From: Eubacterium sp.
GTDB lineage: Bacteria; Bacillota; Clostridia; Lachnospirales; Lachnospiraceae
Assembly: GCA_017406925.1 (NCBI GenBank)
Contig: JAFQXO010000004.1
Coordinates: forward strand, 1 to 64,000
DNA: 64,000 bases
Reading direction: 5' to 3'
The notes beneath the pieces were generated by a model. The model worked only from the letters and a program-made list of their open reading frames with translations, did not search any database and had not been told where the DNA came from. Shown in pieces: positions 1 through 8,586 of the stretch. The stretch's first letter is position 1. The number at the start of each line of letters is the position of its first letter. The translations under genes and the position numbers were made by a program.

Positions 1-37
1 AAAAGCCAAGGTTGACGAGTATGCTGCGGCAGACTAA
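1..37 (+). CDS. 3' end of an upstream gene, probable paralogue of the 323-1219 secreted protein
   Basis: Only the last 11 codons are in the window. They read KAKVDEYAAAD and end in TAA at 35-37. The last 11 residues of the secreted protein at 323-1219 are RARVDAFAEAE, with six identities and conservative changes elsewhere. I infer that the truncated gene encodes a related secreted protein. Its stop codon lies inside the ribosome binding site of the next small gene, so the two are probably co-transcribed. The rest of the gene is outside the window. Confidence 0.6.
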   Translation, partial: KAKVDEYAAAD

Positions 38-49
38 GGAGGAATCAAG

Positions 50-184
50 ATGAAAGAATTATACAAAAGCCCAAAAGCTGAAGTATTGGAATTCGATGCA
101 ATGGACGTGATTACGACTAGCGGTCTTGAGGACTTCCAAGAAGCTTCAGTTACATCAGAAGATGGCTGGACAGGCCTATACTAA
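50..184 (+). CDS. 44-residue peptide with a DVITTSG motif, function unknown
   Basis: An ATG at 50 follows a strong AAGGAGGA ribosome binding site (36-43), and a terminator follows the stop, so the reading frame looks genuine. The peptide has an N-terminal stretch with SPKAEVLEF, then DVITTSG, then an acidic tail ending GWTGLY. It has no signal peptide, cysteine or membrane segment. From memory, short proteins of the pattern tyrosine, S/K-P, E-V-x-E-F, D-V-I/L-T-T-S are common in gut Clostridia and Bacteroidetes and have no settled function. It sits between two apparently paralogous secreted-protein genes. A leader-core arrangement like that of a ribosomally made peptide is conceivable, but no modification enzyme is in view. 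Confidence 0.7.
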   Translation: MKELYKSPKAEVLEFDAMDVITTSGLEDFQEASVTSEDGWTGLY

Positions 185-206
185 GTTATAAAAATGTTAT
201 AACGAG

Positions 207-243
207 AGAGCTCGGATTTTCCATAATCCGGGCTCTTTTTATA
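207..243 (+). terminator. Rho-independent terminator
   Basis: A 12-bp stem (207-218 with 225-236, one T-G wobble) has a six-base loop and is followed by a T run. It ends the transcript carrying the 44-residue peptide. Confidence 0.9.
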
Positions 244-322
244 TCACAAAGTATTCATGATTCAATACAAAAAAATCGCCACATATGGTAAAATATAAAC
301 ACCTAAATGTGGAGGGTACGGC

Positions 323-1219
323 ATGAAAAAGATTATAGTTTTGTTAGTTATAACAGTTTGCGCGTTGTATTCAGTAGCGGTTCTCGCGGAGGATGCAGGT
401 GATCAAAATGGAGATGTCATCGACAATCCATGGATTCACTTGTTTACTACAACTGCGACGACGACTGCGGAACCTACCACAGAGGTACCTGAAACTACCA
501 CTGAGGAGCCTTCTACTGTTGAGCCTACAGCAGAGCCAACAGTGGAACCTACTACAGATTCACGACTCAGCATTTCTATTGACGGTTCTGTGATAGCTTT
601 CGTTGAGCCAGGAGATTCTTACACACTTCCAGATACAGATGTATTGGGGTTTGATATGAATCAAGAACTCTATCGACCAGGTACTGAGATTGAAAATATA
701 ACTACTAATTTGGCCTTTACAACTATCGAAGATGATTTGAATCTTCAGTTTAGTGCTGGTGCATCTATCAAGTTAGACGGTCAGACTGGCATTGCGTTCC
801 ACGCAATAGCCAATAATGAAATAGCAGCGAAACCATATGTCAAACTCGGAACACTCATAACTACGGGAGATATGTATACGCAGTTGTATTTCAATGATTT
901 CACTGTGGATTCAGAAAGTCTCTATGGTGGTCGGGTGATTAATGTACCAAATCAAGGTTGGTACAACAATCAAGAGGGACACTTTAGAGCGGGAATCTTG
1001 AATATTGACGAAGCCAATGTTATTAGACCATTCATTGCTAAGGCATATGGATATGTAGAATATCAGGATGGCACAGAGTCAGAGTTGAGATATTCTGGAG
1101 TGAGCAACATGAGATCTATAAAAGAGGTTGCTATCAACATTAAGAATGATGACGAGTATTATGATTCACTCTCGAGTGATGAGAGGGCTAGAGTGGATGC
1201 TTTTGCGGAAGCAGAGTAG
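323..1219 (+). CDS. Secreted protein with Thr/Glu/Pro-rich linker and C-terminal beta-type domain
   Basis: The 298-residue product starts with a signal peptide (about residues 1-22, cleavage after AVLA). A linker rich in Thr, Glu and Pro follows (about 38-80, repeats of TTTEEP and VEPT type), then a C-terminal domain of about 210 residues. That domain contains GASIKLDGQTGIAF, KLGTLITTGD and a YGYVEYQDG segment. This pattern (GASI..GIRF, GTLI, then an alanine-aromatic strand and a Y.dG strand) recurs in surface proteins of gut Clostridia, but I know no function for it. There is no sortase motif or transmembrane anchor, so the protein is probably released. The start is ATG at 323 behind GGAGGG. 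The C-terminus resembles that of the gene truncated at the window start. Confidence 0.8.
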   Translation: MKKIIVLLVITVCALYSVAVLAEDAGDQNGDVIDNPWIHLFTTTATTTAEPTTEVPETTTEEPSTVEPTAEPTVEPTTDSRLSISIDGSVIAFVEPGDSYTLPDTDVLGFDMNQELYRPGTEIENITTNLAFTTIEDDLNLQFSAGASIKLDGQTGIAFHAIANNEIAAKPYVKLGTLITTGDMYTQLYFNDFTVDSESLYGGRVINVPNQGWYNNQEGHFRAGILNIDEANVIRPFIAKAYGYVEYQDGTESELRYSGVSNMRSIKEVAINIKNDDEYYDSLSSDERARVDAFAEAE

Positions 1220-1315
1220 ACAAAGGGCATAATTTTCAAGGGCAAGTAGAATAAAAACTTAATAATGAAAAGATAATTTTAAATAGCATTAAAAATATTA
1301 GTTTTATCGAGATGA

Positions 1316-1349
1316 AGGGTTTGGATTTGAATTCGAACCCTTTATTTTT
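1316..1349 (+). terminator. Rho-independent terminator
   Basis: An imperfect 11-12 bp stem (1316-1327 with 1332-1343, two G-T wobbles) is followed by TTTATTTTTA. It ends transcription from the 323-1219 gene. The rest of the 1220-1421 spacer is AT-rich with no other recognisable element. Confidence 0.75.
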
Positions 1350-1421
1350 AGGAGCTTTTGTTATAAAATAATAATTGGTTCGATTGAACGACTAAAAATT
1401 TGATTATGGAGGGAAAATCAG

Positions 1422-2741
1422 ATGAGAAAACTAATTAGTTTGGTTCTTGTCATCGCTTTGGCTGTGTCCATGTTAGTTGGATGTGGCGGCTCAGGCGGCA
1501 ATGATGGCAAGAAGGACGTCAAAGTTGGTCTTATTATGGTCGGCGATGACACAGAAGGTTACACTAAGGCTCACATCGATGGTATCAAAAAGGCTGCAGA
1601 GAATTGCGGAATTTCTGATGACCAGCTCGTATGGAAGTACAGTATTCCAGAGTCAGATGAGTGTACTAAAGCAGCTGAGGAATTGGTAGCAGCTGGATGT
1701 ACATTGATTATTGCTAACAGTTATGGACACGAAGATTACATGAATGCTGCAGCACAGAAGTATCCAGATGTAAACTTTGTTTCTATGACAGGTGATTACG
1801 CAGCTGTTTCAGGTAACAAGAATTACTTTAATGCATTCACACGTGTATACGAATCTAGATATGTATCTGGTGTAGTTGCAGGTATGAAGATCAAGGAACT
1901 TGCAGACGCTGGAAAGATTCCTGCAAAGAGTTACACAAAGGATAAGAAAGTTAAGGTTGGTTACGTAGGAGCACATCCATATGCAGAGGTTGTTTCTGGT
2001 TATACAGCTTTCTTCCTTGGAATCAAGTCAGTATACAAAGACGTTTCTATGGAAGTTACATATACCAACTCATGGTTTGATGTAGATAAGGAAGCCGCAG
2101 CAGCTGAGGCATTGATGAAGGACAATTGTGTCATCATCGGACAGCACGCTGACTCTACAGGCGCTCCAGCAGCTTGCCAGAAGGCAAAGGACAACGGCAC
2201 AGTTGTTTACTCAGTTGGATACAATGTAGATATGCTTTCTGTTGCTAAGACAGCAGCTCTTACATCTCCTACAAATGAGTGGTCTGTATATTACACAGAT
2301 CTATTCAAGGCAGTTCTCGACGGAAAAGAGATTCCTCAGGATTGGGCTAAGGGATATGATGCAGACGCAGTTGCTATCACAGATCTTGGACCAGAGGTTG
2401 CTAAGGGAACAGATGCTAAGGTTAAGGAAGTTATAGCAGGTATCAAGGACGGTTCTGTTCATGTATTCGATACAGCTAACTTCACTATCACAGGCAAGAA
2501 CGTTGACGCAACTAAGAAGAATGTTGCTGATATCAAGATAGATAAGAAGGGCAAAGTTACTTCATGTCCTATCGATCTTTCACACTTCGATTTCACAGTA
2601 AATCCACCTAAATTGATTTACAAGGGAGCAACTAAGGATGCACTTCAGAAAGATGGAAAGAACACATTCTTTGATGAGTCTTCACTTCGTTCAGCACCTT
2701 ATTTCAGCTTGAGAATCGACGATATTACAGAACTTCAGTAA
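1422..2741 (+). CDS. BMP-family nucleoside ABC transporter substrate-binding lipoprotein
   Basis: This is the extracellular ligand-binding component of a BmpA/PnrA/Med-family importer; family members bind purine nucleosides. The 439-residue product has a lipoprotein signal peptide with lipobox LVGC (lipidated Cys at about residue 21) and a short Gly/Ser spacer. The mature domain opens with VKVGLIMVGDDTEGYTKAH and later has a KVGYVGAHPY segment, typical of the family's periplasmic-binding fold. It is longer than the usual 350-380 residues. ATG at 1422 has a GGAGGG site. A terminator separates it from the ATPase and permease genes downstream, which would allow the binding protein to be made in excess. 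The nucleoside ligand is inferred from family membership. Confidence 0.88.
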   Translation: MRKLISLVLVIALAVSMLVGCGGSGGNDGKKDVKVGLIMVGDDTEGYTKAHIDGIKKAAENCGISDDQLVWKYSIPESDECTKAAEELVAAGCTLIIANSYGHEDYMNAAAQKYPDVNFVSMTGDYAAVSGNKNYFNAFTRVYESRYVSGVVAGMKIKELADAGKIPAKSYTKDKKVKVGYVGAHPYAEVVSGYTAFFLGIKSVYKDVSMEVTYTNSWFDVDKEAAAAEALMKDNCVIIGQHADSTGAPAACQKAKDNGTVVYSVGYNVDMLSVAKTAALTSPTNEWSVYYTDLFKAVLDGKEIPQDWAKGYDADAVAITDLGPEVAKGTDAKVKEVIAGIKDGSVHVFDTANFTITGKNVDATKKNVADIKIDKKGKVTSCPIDLSHFDFTVNPPKLIYKGATKDALQKDGKNTFFDESSLRSAPYFSLRIDDITELQ

Positions 2742-2773
2742 TATAATCGGAAATATTACTTAGAAGATATTTT

Positions 2774-2804
2774 AAGGGCGATGATTTCGTATCATCGCCC
2801 TTTT
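2774..2804 (+). terminator. Terminator between binding protein and ATPase genes
   Basis: A perfect 12-bp stem (2774-2785 with 2791-2802) closes a TTCGT loop and runs into four T residues. It probably causes partial termination after the lipoprotein gene. A weak promoter-like TTTACA (2825-2830) and TATAAA (2846-2851) lie between it and the next gene. Confidence 0.85.
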
Positions 2805-2883
2805 GCTATGCCCTGAAACTGTTATTTACATCGAAAATATGGTATTATAAAGGGGTGATTTTGCGAGGAAAAGGAGAAAAATA

Positions 2884-4419
2884 TTGGGTAATTACGCGGT
2901 TCAAATGAAAAATATCACTAAGGCATTTGGAACCAAAGTAGTGGCTAATAAAAATGTAAATTTCGACCTGAAATATGGCGAAATATTATCTTTATTGGGG
3001 GAGAACGGAAGTGGCAAGACCACTCTTATGAATATGCTCTCAGGCATTTATTTTCCTGATGAGGGAACTATCGAAGTGGATGGTAATGTAGTTTCCATTC
3101 GCTCGCCACATGACGCCCAGGATTTGGGTATAGGTATGGTTCACCAACACTTTAAGTTGGTAGATGTCTTTACGGCGGCAGAAAACATTGTGCTCGGCCT
3201 TAAAGATAAGGCAGATAAGAAGGTTATAGCCGAGCGCATTCAGAAGATATGCGACAAGTATGGCTTCGAAGTGGACCCTGAGCAAAAGGTTTATTCGATG
3301 TCTGTGGCTGAAAAGCAGACATTGGAGATTGTGAAGGTTCTATATCGCGGAGCCAATATTCTTATATTAGACGAGCCTACGGCTGTGCTTACTCCGCAGG
3401 AGACAGAGAAGCTCTTTGCGGTTATGCGCAATATGAAGGCGGATGGAAAGTCTATCATCATTATCACTCACAAACTGAACGAAGTTTTGGAGATTTCTGA
3501 TGAGGTGACTATCCTTAGAAAGGGCGAACTTGTTGGTAGCGTGGATGTGAAGAATGCCACCGAACAGAGCCTTACAGATATGATGGTCGGAACTGCTGTT
3601 GAGTTGAATATCGGTCGTACAGCACCTAAGGATCAGGAAGTACGTCTCGACATTCAGAATTTGACAGTTACAGATATAGAGGGCATTAAGATTCTTGACG
3701 ACGTCACATTTAAAGCTTACAGCGGAGAGATACTTGGTATCGCTGGTATTTCTGGATGTGGTCAAAAGGAACTATTAGAATCTATTGCCGGACTCATCGA
3801 GACAGATGAGGGGTCAAGTATTCTCTTTACTCCAGAGGACGGCAGTGAAGAGCAGTTGATTGGCAAAACTCCTAAGCAGATAAGAGAGTGTGGTGTGGAA
3901 CTTTCATTCGTTCCTGAGGACCGTCTAGGAATGGGACTTGTTGGTTCGATGGGTATGCCAGGCAATATGATGCTTAGAAGTTACACTGAAGGCAAATCAC
4001 CATTCCTTCAGAGTGCAAATCCTAAGAAACTTTCAGAGGATATTAAAGGAGATTTGGATGTGCTTACACCTAACATCTCGACTCCAGTTAGACAGCTTTC
4101 AGGTGGTAATGTTCAGAAGGTGCTCGTAGGTCGTGAGATTTCAAATGCACCATCTGTACTTTTGACAGCGTACGCAGTTAGAGGTTTGGACATTAACACT
4201 TCATATACTATTTATAACTTGCTCAATGAGCAGAAAGAGAAGGGCGTAGCAGTAGTTTATGTCGGCGAGGACTTAGACATATTGCTCTCACTATCAGACA
4301 AGATTCTTGTGTTGTGTGATGGCAAGGTTAACGGTTACCTAGATGCCAGAAACACTACGAAAGAGGAGATTGGACTTCTGATGACTAACTTAAAGGATGG
4401 AGGTGAGGCTAATGATTAA
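2884..4419 (+). CDS. Nucleoside-type ABC transporter ATP-binding protein (two NBDs)
   Basis: This is the cytoplasmic energy-coupling subunit of the importer, with two fused nucleotide-binding domains in 511 residues, as in YufO/NupO. NBD1 has an intact Walker A (GENGSGKTT, about residue 39), signature MSVAEKQTLEI and Walker B with LILDEPTAVLTPQE. NBD2 is degenerate: Walker A reads GISGCGQKE, and the usual E-P-T-R-G-L-D block is AYAVRGLDIN. I have seen this pattern in clostridial members, so NBD2 probably has weak or no ATPase activity. Translation appears to start at TTG (2884) behind AAGGAG. The gene overlaps the first permease by 8 bases. Confidence 0.9.
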   Translation: MGNYAVQMKNITKAFGTKVVANKNVNFDLKYGEILSLLGENGSGKTTLMNMLSGIYFPDEGTIEVDGNVVSIRSPHDAQDLGIGMVHQHFKLVDVFTAAENIVLGLKDKADKKVIAERIQKICDKYGFEVDPEQKVYSMSVAEKQTLEIVKVLYRGANILILDEPTAVLTPQETEKLFAVMRNMKADGKSIIIITHKLNEVLEISDEVTILRKGELVGSVDVKNATEQSLTDMMVGTAVELNIGRTAPKDQEVRLDIQNLTVTDIEGIKILDDVTFKAYSGEILGIAGISGCGQKELLESIAGLIETDEGSSILFTPEDGSEEQLIGKTPKQIRECGVELSFVPEDRLGMGLVGSMGMPGNMMLRSYTEGKSPFLQSANPKKLSEDIKGDLDVLTPNISTPVRQLSGGNVQKVLVGREISNAPSVLLTAYAVRGLDINTSYTIYNLLNEQKEKGVAVVYVGEDLDILLSLSDKILVLCDGKVNGYLDARNTTKEEIGLLMTNLKDGGEAND

Positions 4420-5512
4420 AGCAACGACACAGAAAGATCCTTTTATCCGAGTAGTTAGACGAAGCGACATTCCTACTTGGAAGAGTTGGTTATTTAGAAT
4501 TATAGCGATTATAGCAGCATTTGCTCTTGTAAATATTTTTGTATTTGCTATGACGAAGGCCACACCTTTAGAGGTATGTACTCTTATGTTCCAAGGTACC
4601 TTCGGTAATATTTTCTTCGCTAAGGGTTCTATTTTCTTGATTGCGAAGTTATTGCTTATTGCCGTAGCGCTAGCGCCGGCATTCAAAATGAAGTTCTGGA
4701 ACATTGGTGCAGAGGGACAGGTTCTTGCAGGAGCAATGATTACAGCGTTCTTGATGGTTAAGTTTTCGGACTTGCCAAACCATATACTCATTCCACTTAT
4801 GATAGTTTCAGCGATTATCGCAGGTGCTATTTGGGGAGTTATTCCGGCCATCTTTAAGGCGCGGTGGGGAGTTAACGAAACGCTGTTCACACTTATGATG
4901 AACTATGTGGCGATGCAGATAGTGGACTTTTTCTTCAACAGTTGGAAGGGACAGAAAGCATCTCTCGGTATCCTAAATGCAACTTCGCATAAGGGATGGT
5001 TGCCACAATTTTCAGATATCAACTGGGTAGTAGTAATAACAGTTCTATTCATAACAGTTCTGATGTACATCTACCTCAAGTTTACAAAGCAGGGTTATGA
5101 AATCGCTGTTGTCGGCGAGTCAGTAAACACTGCAAAGTACGCTGGTATCAGCGTTAAGAAAACTATCATTAGAACAATGATTATATCAGGTGCCATCGCA
5201 GGTATTGCGGGCTTCCTTACTGTAGCGGGTGAAGATCACTCAGTTACAAGAGATACAGCTGGAGGATATGGCTTTACAGCTATCATCGTTGCATGGCTTG
5301 CAAAGTTCAATACTTTGTGGATGATTTTGATTGCAACGCTTGTAATTTTCCTCGAGCAAGGCACAAAGAATATCACGAATGTTTACCAGAGCGTAGGATT
5401 TGATGCTAGCGCATCAAAAATCGTTATAGGTATCGTGTTGTTCTTCATCATCGGTAGTGAGTTCTTTATCAACTATAAACTCATTCGCCGTCGTTCAGGA
5501 AAGGAGGCTTAG
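4412..5512 (+). CDS. Nucleoside-type ABC transporter permease 1
   Basis: This is a 366-residue polytopic membrane protein of the branched-chain amino acid/BMP permease superfamily (YufP/NupP-like). It contains the characteristic block FKMKFWNIGAEGQVLAGA, followed by several hydrophobic helices and a second conserved segment, YGFTAIIVAWLAKFN. I chose ATG 4412 rather than the in-frame ATG at 4397. GGAGGTGAG (4399-4407) sits directly upstream of 4412, and the start overlaps the ATPase stop (ATGATTAA). It should pair with the next permease to form the membrane channel. Confidence 0.9.
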   Translation: MIKATTQKDPFIRVVRRSDIPTWKSWLFRIIAIIAAFALVNIFVFAMTKATPLEVCTLMFQGTFGNIFFAKGSIFLIAKLLLIAVALAPAFKMKFWNIGAEGQVLAGAMITAFLMVKFSDLPNHILIPLMIVSAIIAGAIWGVIPAIFKARWGVNETLFTLMMNYVAMQIVDFFFNSWKGQKASLGILNATSHKGWLPQFSDINWVVVITVLFITVLMYIYLKFTKQGYEIAVVGESVNTAKYAGISVKKTIIRTMIISGAIAGIAGFLTVAGEDHSVTRDTAGGYGFTAIIVAWLAKFNTLWMILIATLVIFLEQGTKNITNVYQSVGFDASASKIVIGIVLFFIIGSEFFINYKLIRRRSGKEA

Positions 5513-5514
5513 TT

Positions 5515-6525
5515 ATGGGTAGTAATATCATTGGATGGATTGTTGAAGCAGTCGGTTTCGGAACAGTTATCTTATATGGAACCATAGGTGAGACTCTTAC
5601 TGAGAAAGCAGGAAACTTGAACCTTGGTACACCAGGTATCATGGTAATGGGTGGAGCGTTCGGCTTCATTGGCTGCTACCTTTACGAGGCGAACACCGCG
5701 CATCCTGTTGCAGCCATATGTATTCTTATAGCTTTGCTATCGAGTTTCTTGATGGCAATGTTCGGAGGATTGATTTATGCATTCCTCACAACTACATTCC
5801 ACGTGAATCAGAACGTAGTAGGTCTTACGCTCACTATATTCGGTGTGGGATTTGGTAAGTTCTTCGGAACATATGTAACTAAGGCTAGTACAGCTGCCAC
5901 AGGCAATGTTTCTACAAAGGCAGAGTTTTCGTACAAGGTATTTTCGGCTAAGATCCCATGGCTCTCAACACACACAGGTTGGGTAGGAGAAGTATTCTTC
6001 TCATATGGATTTATGTTCTACCTTGCGATTATCATAGCCATCGTAGCCACATTGTTCCTTATGAAGACACGCGCAGGTTTGAATCTTCGCGCAGTAGGTG
6101 AGAATCCTGCCACAGCAGATGCAGCAGGTATCAATGTAACTAAGTATAAATATCTAGCAACACTTATCGGTTCAGGTATTACTGGACTTGGAGGACTTTA
6201 TTACGTGCTAGACTACAACAACGGTATATGGGCAACAGAAGCAGGCTCGGCTATAGAGGCTATCGCTTGGTTGTCAGTGGCATTGGTTATCTTCGTAAGA
6301 TGGAGACCAGTGCATGCGATTTGGGGTTCGATACTATTTGGAATATGCTACTGGGCATATCAGTATGTGCCAATAATCTTTAACATTAAGTTGAACACGG
6401 ATCTCATAATGATGCTCCCATATGTTGTGACGATTATAGTTTTGATTATCTCAAGTGTTAGAAACAATAGAGAGAAACAAGCACCAGCTTCGCTGGGATT
6501 ATCATACTTTAGGGAAGATAGATAA
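5515..6525 (+). CDS. Nucleoside-type ABC transporter permease 2
   Basis: This 336-residue membrane protein is the second BMP-type permease (YufQ/NupQ-like). The hallmark segment after the first helix is TEKAGNLNLGTPGIMVMGG. A second conserved block, LRAVGENPATADAAGINV, matches the cytoplasmic coupling region of these permeases. It begins two bases after permease 1, behind AGGAGG, and its stop codon abuts the proB start with no gap. The importer and proline-synthesis genes are therefore on one transcript, though no functional link is obvious. Confidence 0.9.
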   Translation: MGSNIIGWIVEAVGFGTVILYGTIGETLTEKAGNLNLGTPGIMVMGGAFGFIGCYLYEANTAHPVAAICILIALLSSFLMAMFGGLIYAFLTTTFHVNQNVVGLTLTIFGVGFGKFFGTYVTKASTAATGNVSTKAEFSYKVFSAKIPWLSTHTGWVGEVFFSYGFMFYLAIIIAIVATLFLMKTRAGLNLRAVGENPATADAAGINVTKYKYLATLIGSGITGLGGLYYVLDYNNGIWATEAGSAIEAIAWLSVALVIFVRWRPVHAIWGSILFGICYWAYQYVPIIFNIKLNTDLIMMLPYVVTIIVLIISSVRNNREKQAPASLGLSYFREDR

Positions 6526-7296
6526 ATGGATTGTAAAAGAATAGTTGTTAAAGTCGGAACATCGACTTTGACACACGACACTGGAAAAACGAATATAAGA
6601 CAGATGAAAAAACTTGTCTCAGTTCTCGCAGATATTGTTAATTCTGGCGTGGAAGTGGCACTAGTTTCATCGGGAAGTATCGGTGTGGGTGCTGGAAAGT
6701 TGGGCATAGAAGATAGACCATCAGATACGGCGTCAAAGCAGGCACTTTCTACAGTCGGTCAGTGTGAGCTTATGTTTATGTACGACAAGATGTTCAATGA
6801 GTACTCACACACGATAGGACAGATTCTAGTTACTAAGCGCGACCTTGAGAACGATGAGAGTAAAGAAAATCTTATCAACTCATTCGAGAAATTGTTCGAG
6901 TATGGAGCGGTTCCTATAGTGAATGAGAACGATGCTATTGCAATCGACGAGATTGTCTTTGGTGATAATGATGCGCTCTCAGCTATCATTGCGAGATTCA
7001 TTGGCGCAGACAAACTAATCATCTTAACAGATATAGATGGATTATATGACAAAGACCCATCGGATAAGGATGCAGAACTTATCCCTGAAGTAAATGTGAT
7101 AACAGAAAGCCTGTATGAGATTGCCGGAGGCAGAGGCTCTAAGTTTGGAACTGGTGGAATGGTAACCAAACTTCAGGCAGCTGAGATTGCAATGGAAGCA
7201 GGAATAGAGATGGTAGTTACTACGGGTGAGAAACCTTCAAACATCTACAAGGTTTTGGAAGGAAAGCCAGTGGGAACGAAATTCATTAAGAAGTAG
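6526..7296 (+). CDS. proB: Glutamate 5-kinase (short form)
   Basis: ProB phosphorylates L-glutamate with ATP to gamma-glutamyl phosphate, the first step of proline synthesis in the cytoplasm. The 256-residue product opens with RIVVKVGTSTLTH and SSGSIGVGAG and has VPIVNENDAIA and ILTDIDGLYDKDP, all typical of the amino-acid kinase fold. It stops after the kinase domain and lacks the C-terminal PUA domain of the roughly 370-residue enterobacterial enzyme, as in many Clostridia. ATG directly follows the permease stop, and the upstream site (AGGGA) is weak, so translational coupling is likely. proA follows after nine bases. Confidence 0.95.
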   Translation: MDCKRIVVKVGTSTLTHDTGKTNIRQMKKLVSVLADIVNSGVEVALVSSGSIGVGAGKLGIEDRPSDTASKQALSTVGQCELMFMYDKMFNEYSHTIGQILVTKRDLENDESKENLINSFEKLFEYGAVPIVNENDAIAIDEIVFGDNDALSAIIARFIGADKLIILTDIDGLYDKDPSDKDAELIPEVNVITESLYEIAGGRGSKFGTGGMVTKLQAAEIAMEAGIEMVVTTGEKPSNIYKVLEGKPVGTKFIKK

Positions 7297-7305
7297 GAGG
7301 ATGAA

Positions 7306-8583
7306 ATGCTTACAGATTTAGGTATTGCGGCAGCAGAGGCGAAGAGAAGTCTCGCTGTAGCTACTACAGAAGATAAAAATAGGGCGCTCAAGGCCATCGC
7401 CGATGCGCTTATAGAACATACAGATGATATTGTGGCTGCCAATGATATTGACATCAAAAATGGTGAAGACAATGGCATGTCAAAGGCACTTTTGGACAGA
7501 CTTAAACTCGATGCTGACCGTATCGAGGGTATGGCTCAGGGTGTGCGAGAGGTGATTAGCCTTCCAGACCCAGTGGGAACAGTGCTCAAAACTTTTGTTC
7601 GTCCAAATGGGCTTAAGATTGACAAGGTTTCTACACCACTCGGTGTGATTGGCGTGATTTTCGAAGCGCGTCCAAATGTTACATCAGATGCAGCAGCTCT
7701 TTGCCTTAAGTCAGGCAATGTTGTTATTCTTCGTGGAGGCAAGGAAGCTATAAACTCGAATAAGAAGATTGCCGAGATTATGAGAGAGGCAGTTGAGAGT
7801 ACTGGAATGAACAAGAATGTCATCCAACTCGTTCAGGATACTAGTCGTGAGAGTTCTACAGCTCTTATGCAGATGAATGAGTATGTGGACGTCTTGATTC
7901 CAAGAGGTGGCGCTGGTCTTATCCAGGCGGTTGTTAAGAATTCAAGAGTTCCTGTGATTGAGACAGGTGTTGGCATTTGCCACATCTATGTTCACAAGGA
8001 CGCAGATATAGATATGGCTGTCGACATTGTCGACAATGCCAAGACTCAGAGACCATCAGTTTGTAACGCAGCAGAGACATTGCTCGTGCACAGAGACAAT
8101 GCAAAAGCGATGCTAGCGGCTATCAAGAAAAGACTTGATGAGAAGAGCGTGGAAGTAATGGCAGATGACGATTCTATCGCTATGCTAAAGGAAGACGCAG
8201 AGACATCAGGAGATATGGCACTTATCGAAAATCTTGAGAAGGCTACTGAAGAGGATTGGGCTACTGAGTATCACGACTACAAAATTTCAGTGAAGATAGT
8301 TGATTCTATAGAGGATGCTATCGATCACATTTATAAATATGGAAGTGGCCACAGTGACTGTATAGTGACTAACGATAAGATGGCAGCAGACAAGTTTATG
8401 GACAACATAGATTCTGCAGCAGTTTATCACAACGCAAGTACACGTTTCACAGACGGCGGTGAGTTTGGCTTTGGAGCAGAGATTGGAATCTCCACTCAGA
8501 AGCTTCATGCTAGAGGACCTATTGGCTTGCCAGAATTACAGTCATTCAAATATAAAATTTATGGTGAAGGACAGGTGAGATAA
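7306..8583 (+). CDS. proA: Glutamate-5-semialdehyde dehydrogenase
   Basis: ProA reduces gamma-glutamyl phosphate with NADPH to glutamate semialdehyde, the second step of proline synthesis. The 425-residue length is typical. The catalytic cysteine is in RPSVCNAAETLLVH (about residue 253). GVIFEARPNVTSDAAALCLK and the C-terminal FGFGAEIGISTQKLHARGP are family signatures. The ribosome binding site AGGAGG precedes ATG 7306. Its co-transcription with proB fits substrate channelling of the unstable acyl phosphate. Confidence 0.96.
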   Translation: MLTDLGIAAAEAKRSLAVATTEDKNRALKAIADALIEHTDDIVAANDIDIKNGEDNGMSKALLDRLKLDADRIEGMAQGVREVISLPDPVGTVLKTFVRPNGLKIDKVSTPLGVIGVIFEARPNVTSDAAALCLKSGNVVILRGGKEAINSNKKIAEIMREAVESTGMNKNVIQLVQDTSRESSTALMQMNEYVDVLIPRGGAGLIQAVVKNSRVPVIETGVGICHIYVHKDADIDMAVDIVDNAKTQRPSVCNAAETLLVHRDNAKAMLAAIKKRLDEKSVEVMADDDSIAMLKEDAETSGDMALIENLEKATEEDWATEYHDYKISVKIVDSIEDAIDHIYKYGSGHSDCIVTNDKMAADKFMDNIDSAAVYHNASTRFTDGGEFGFGAEIGISTQKLHARGPIGLPELQSFKYKIYGEGQVR

Positions 8584-8586
8584 GTA

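Noticed and set aside
1220..1421. Possible purine riboswitch before the nucleoside transporter lipoprotein gene
   Set aside because: Only a terminator for the preceding gene is visible; the conserved loop sequences of purine riboswitches are absent.
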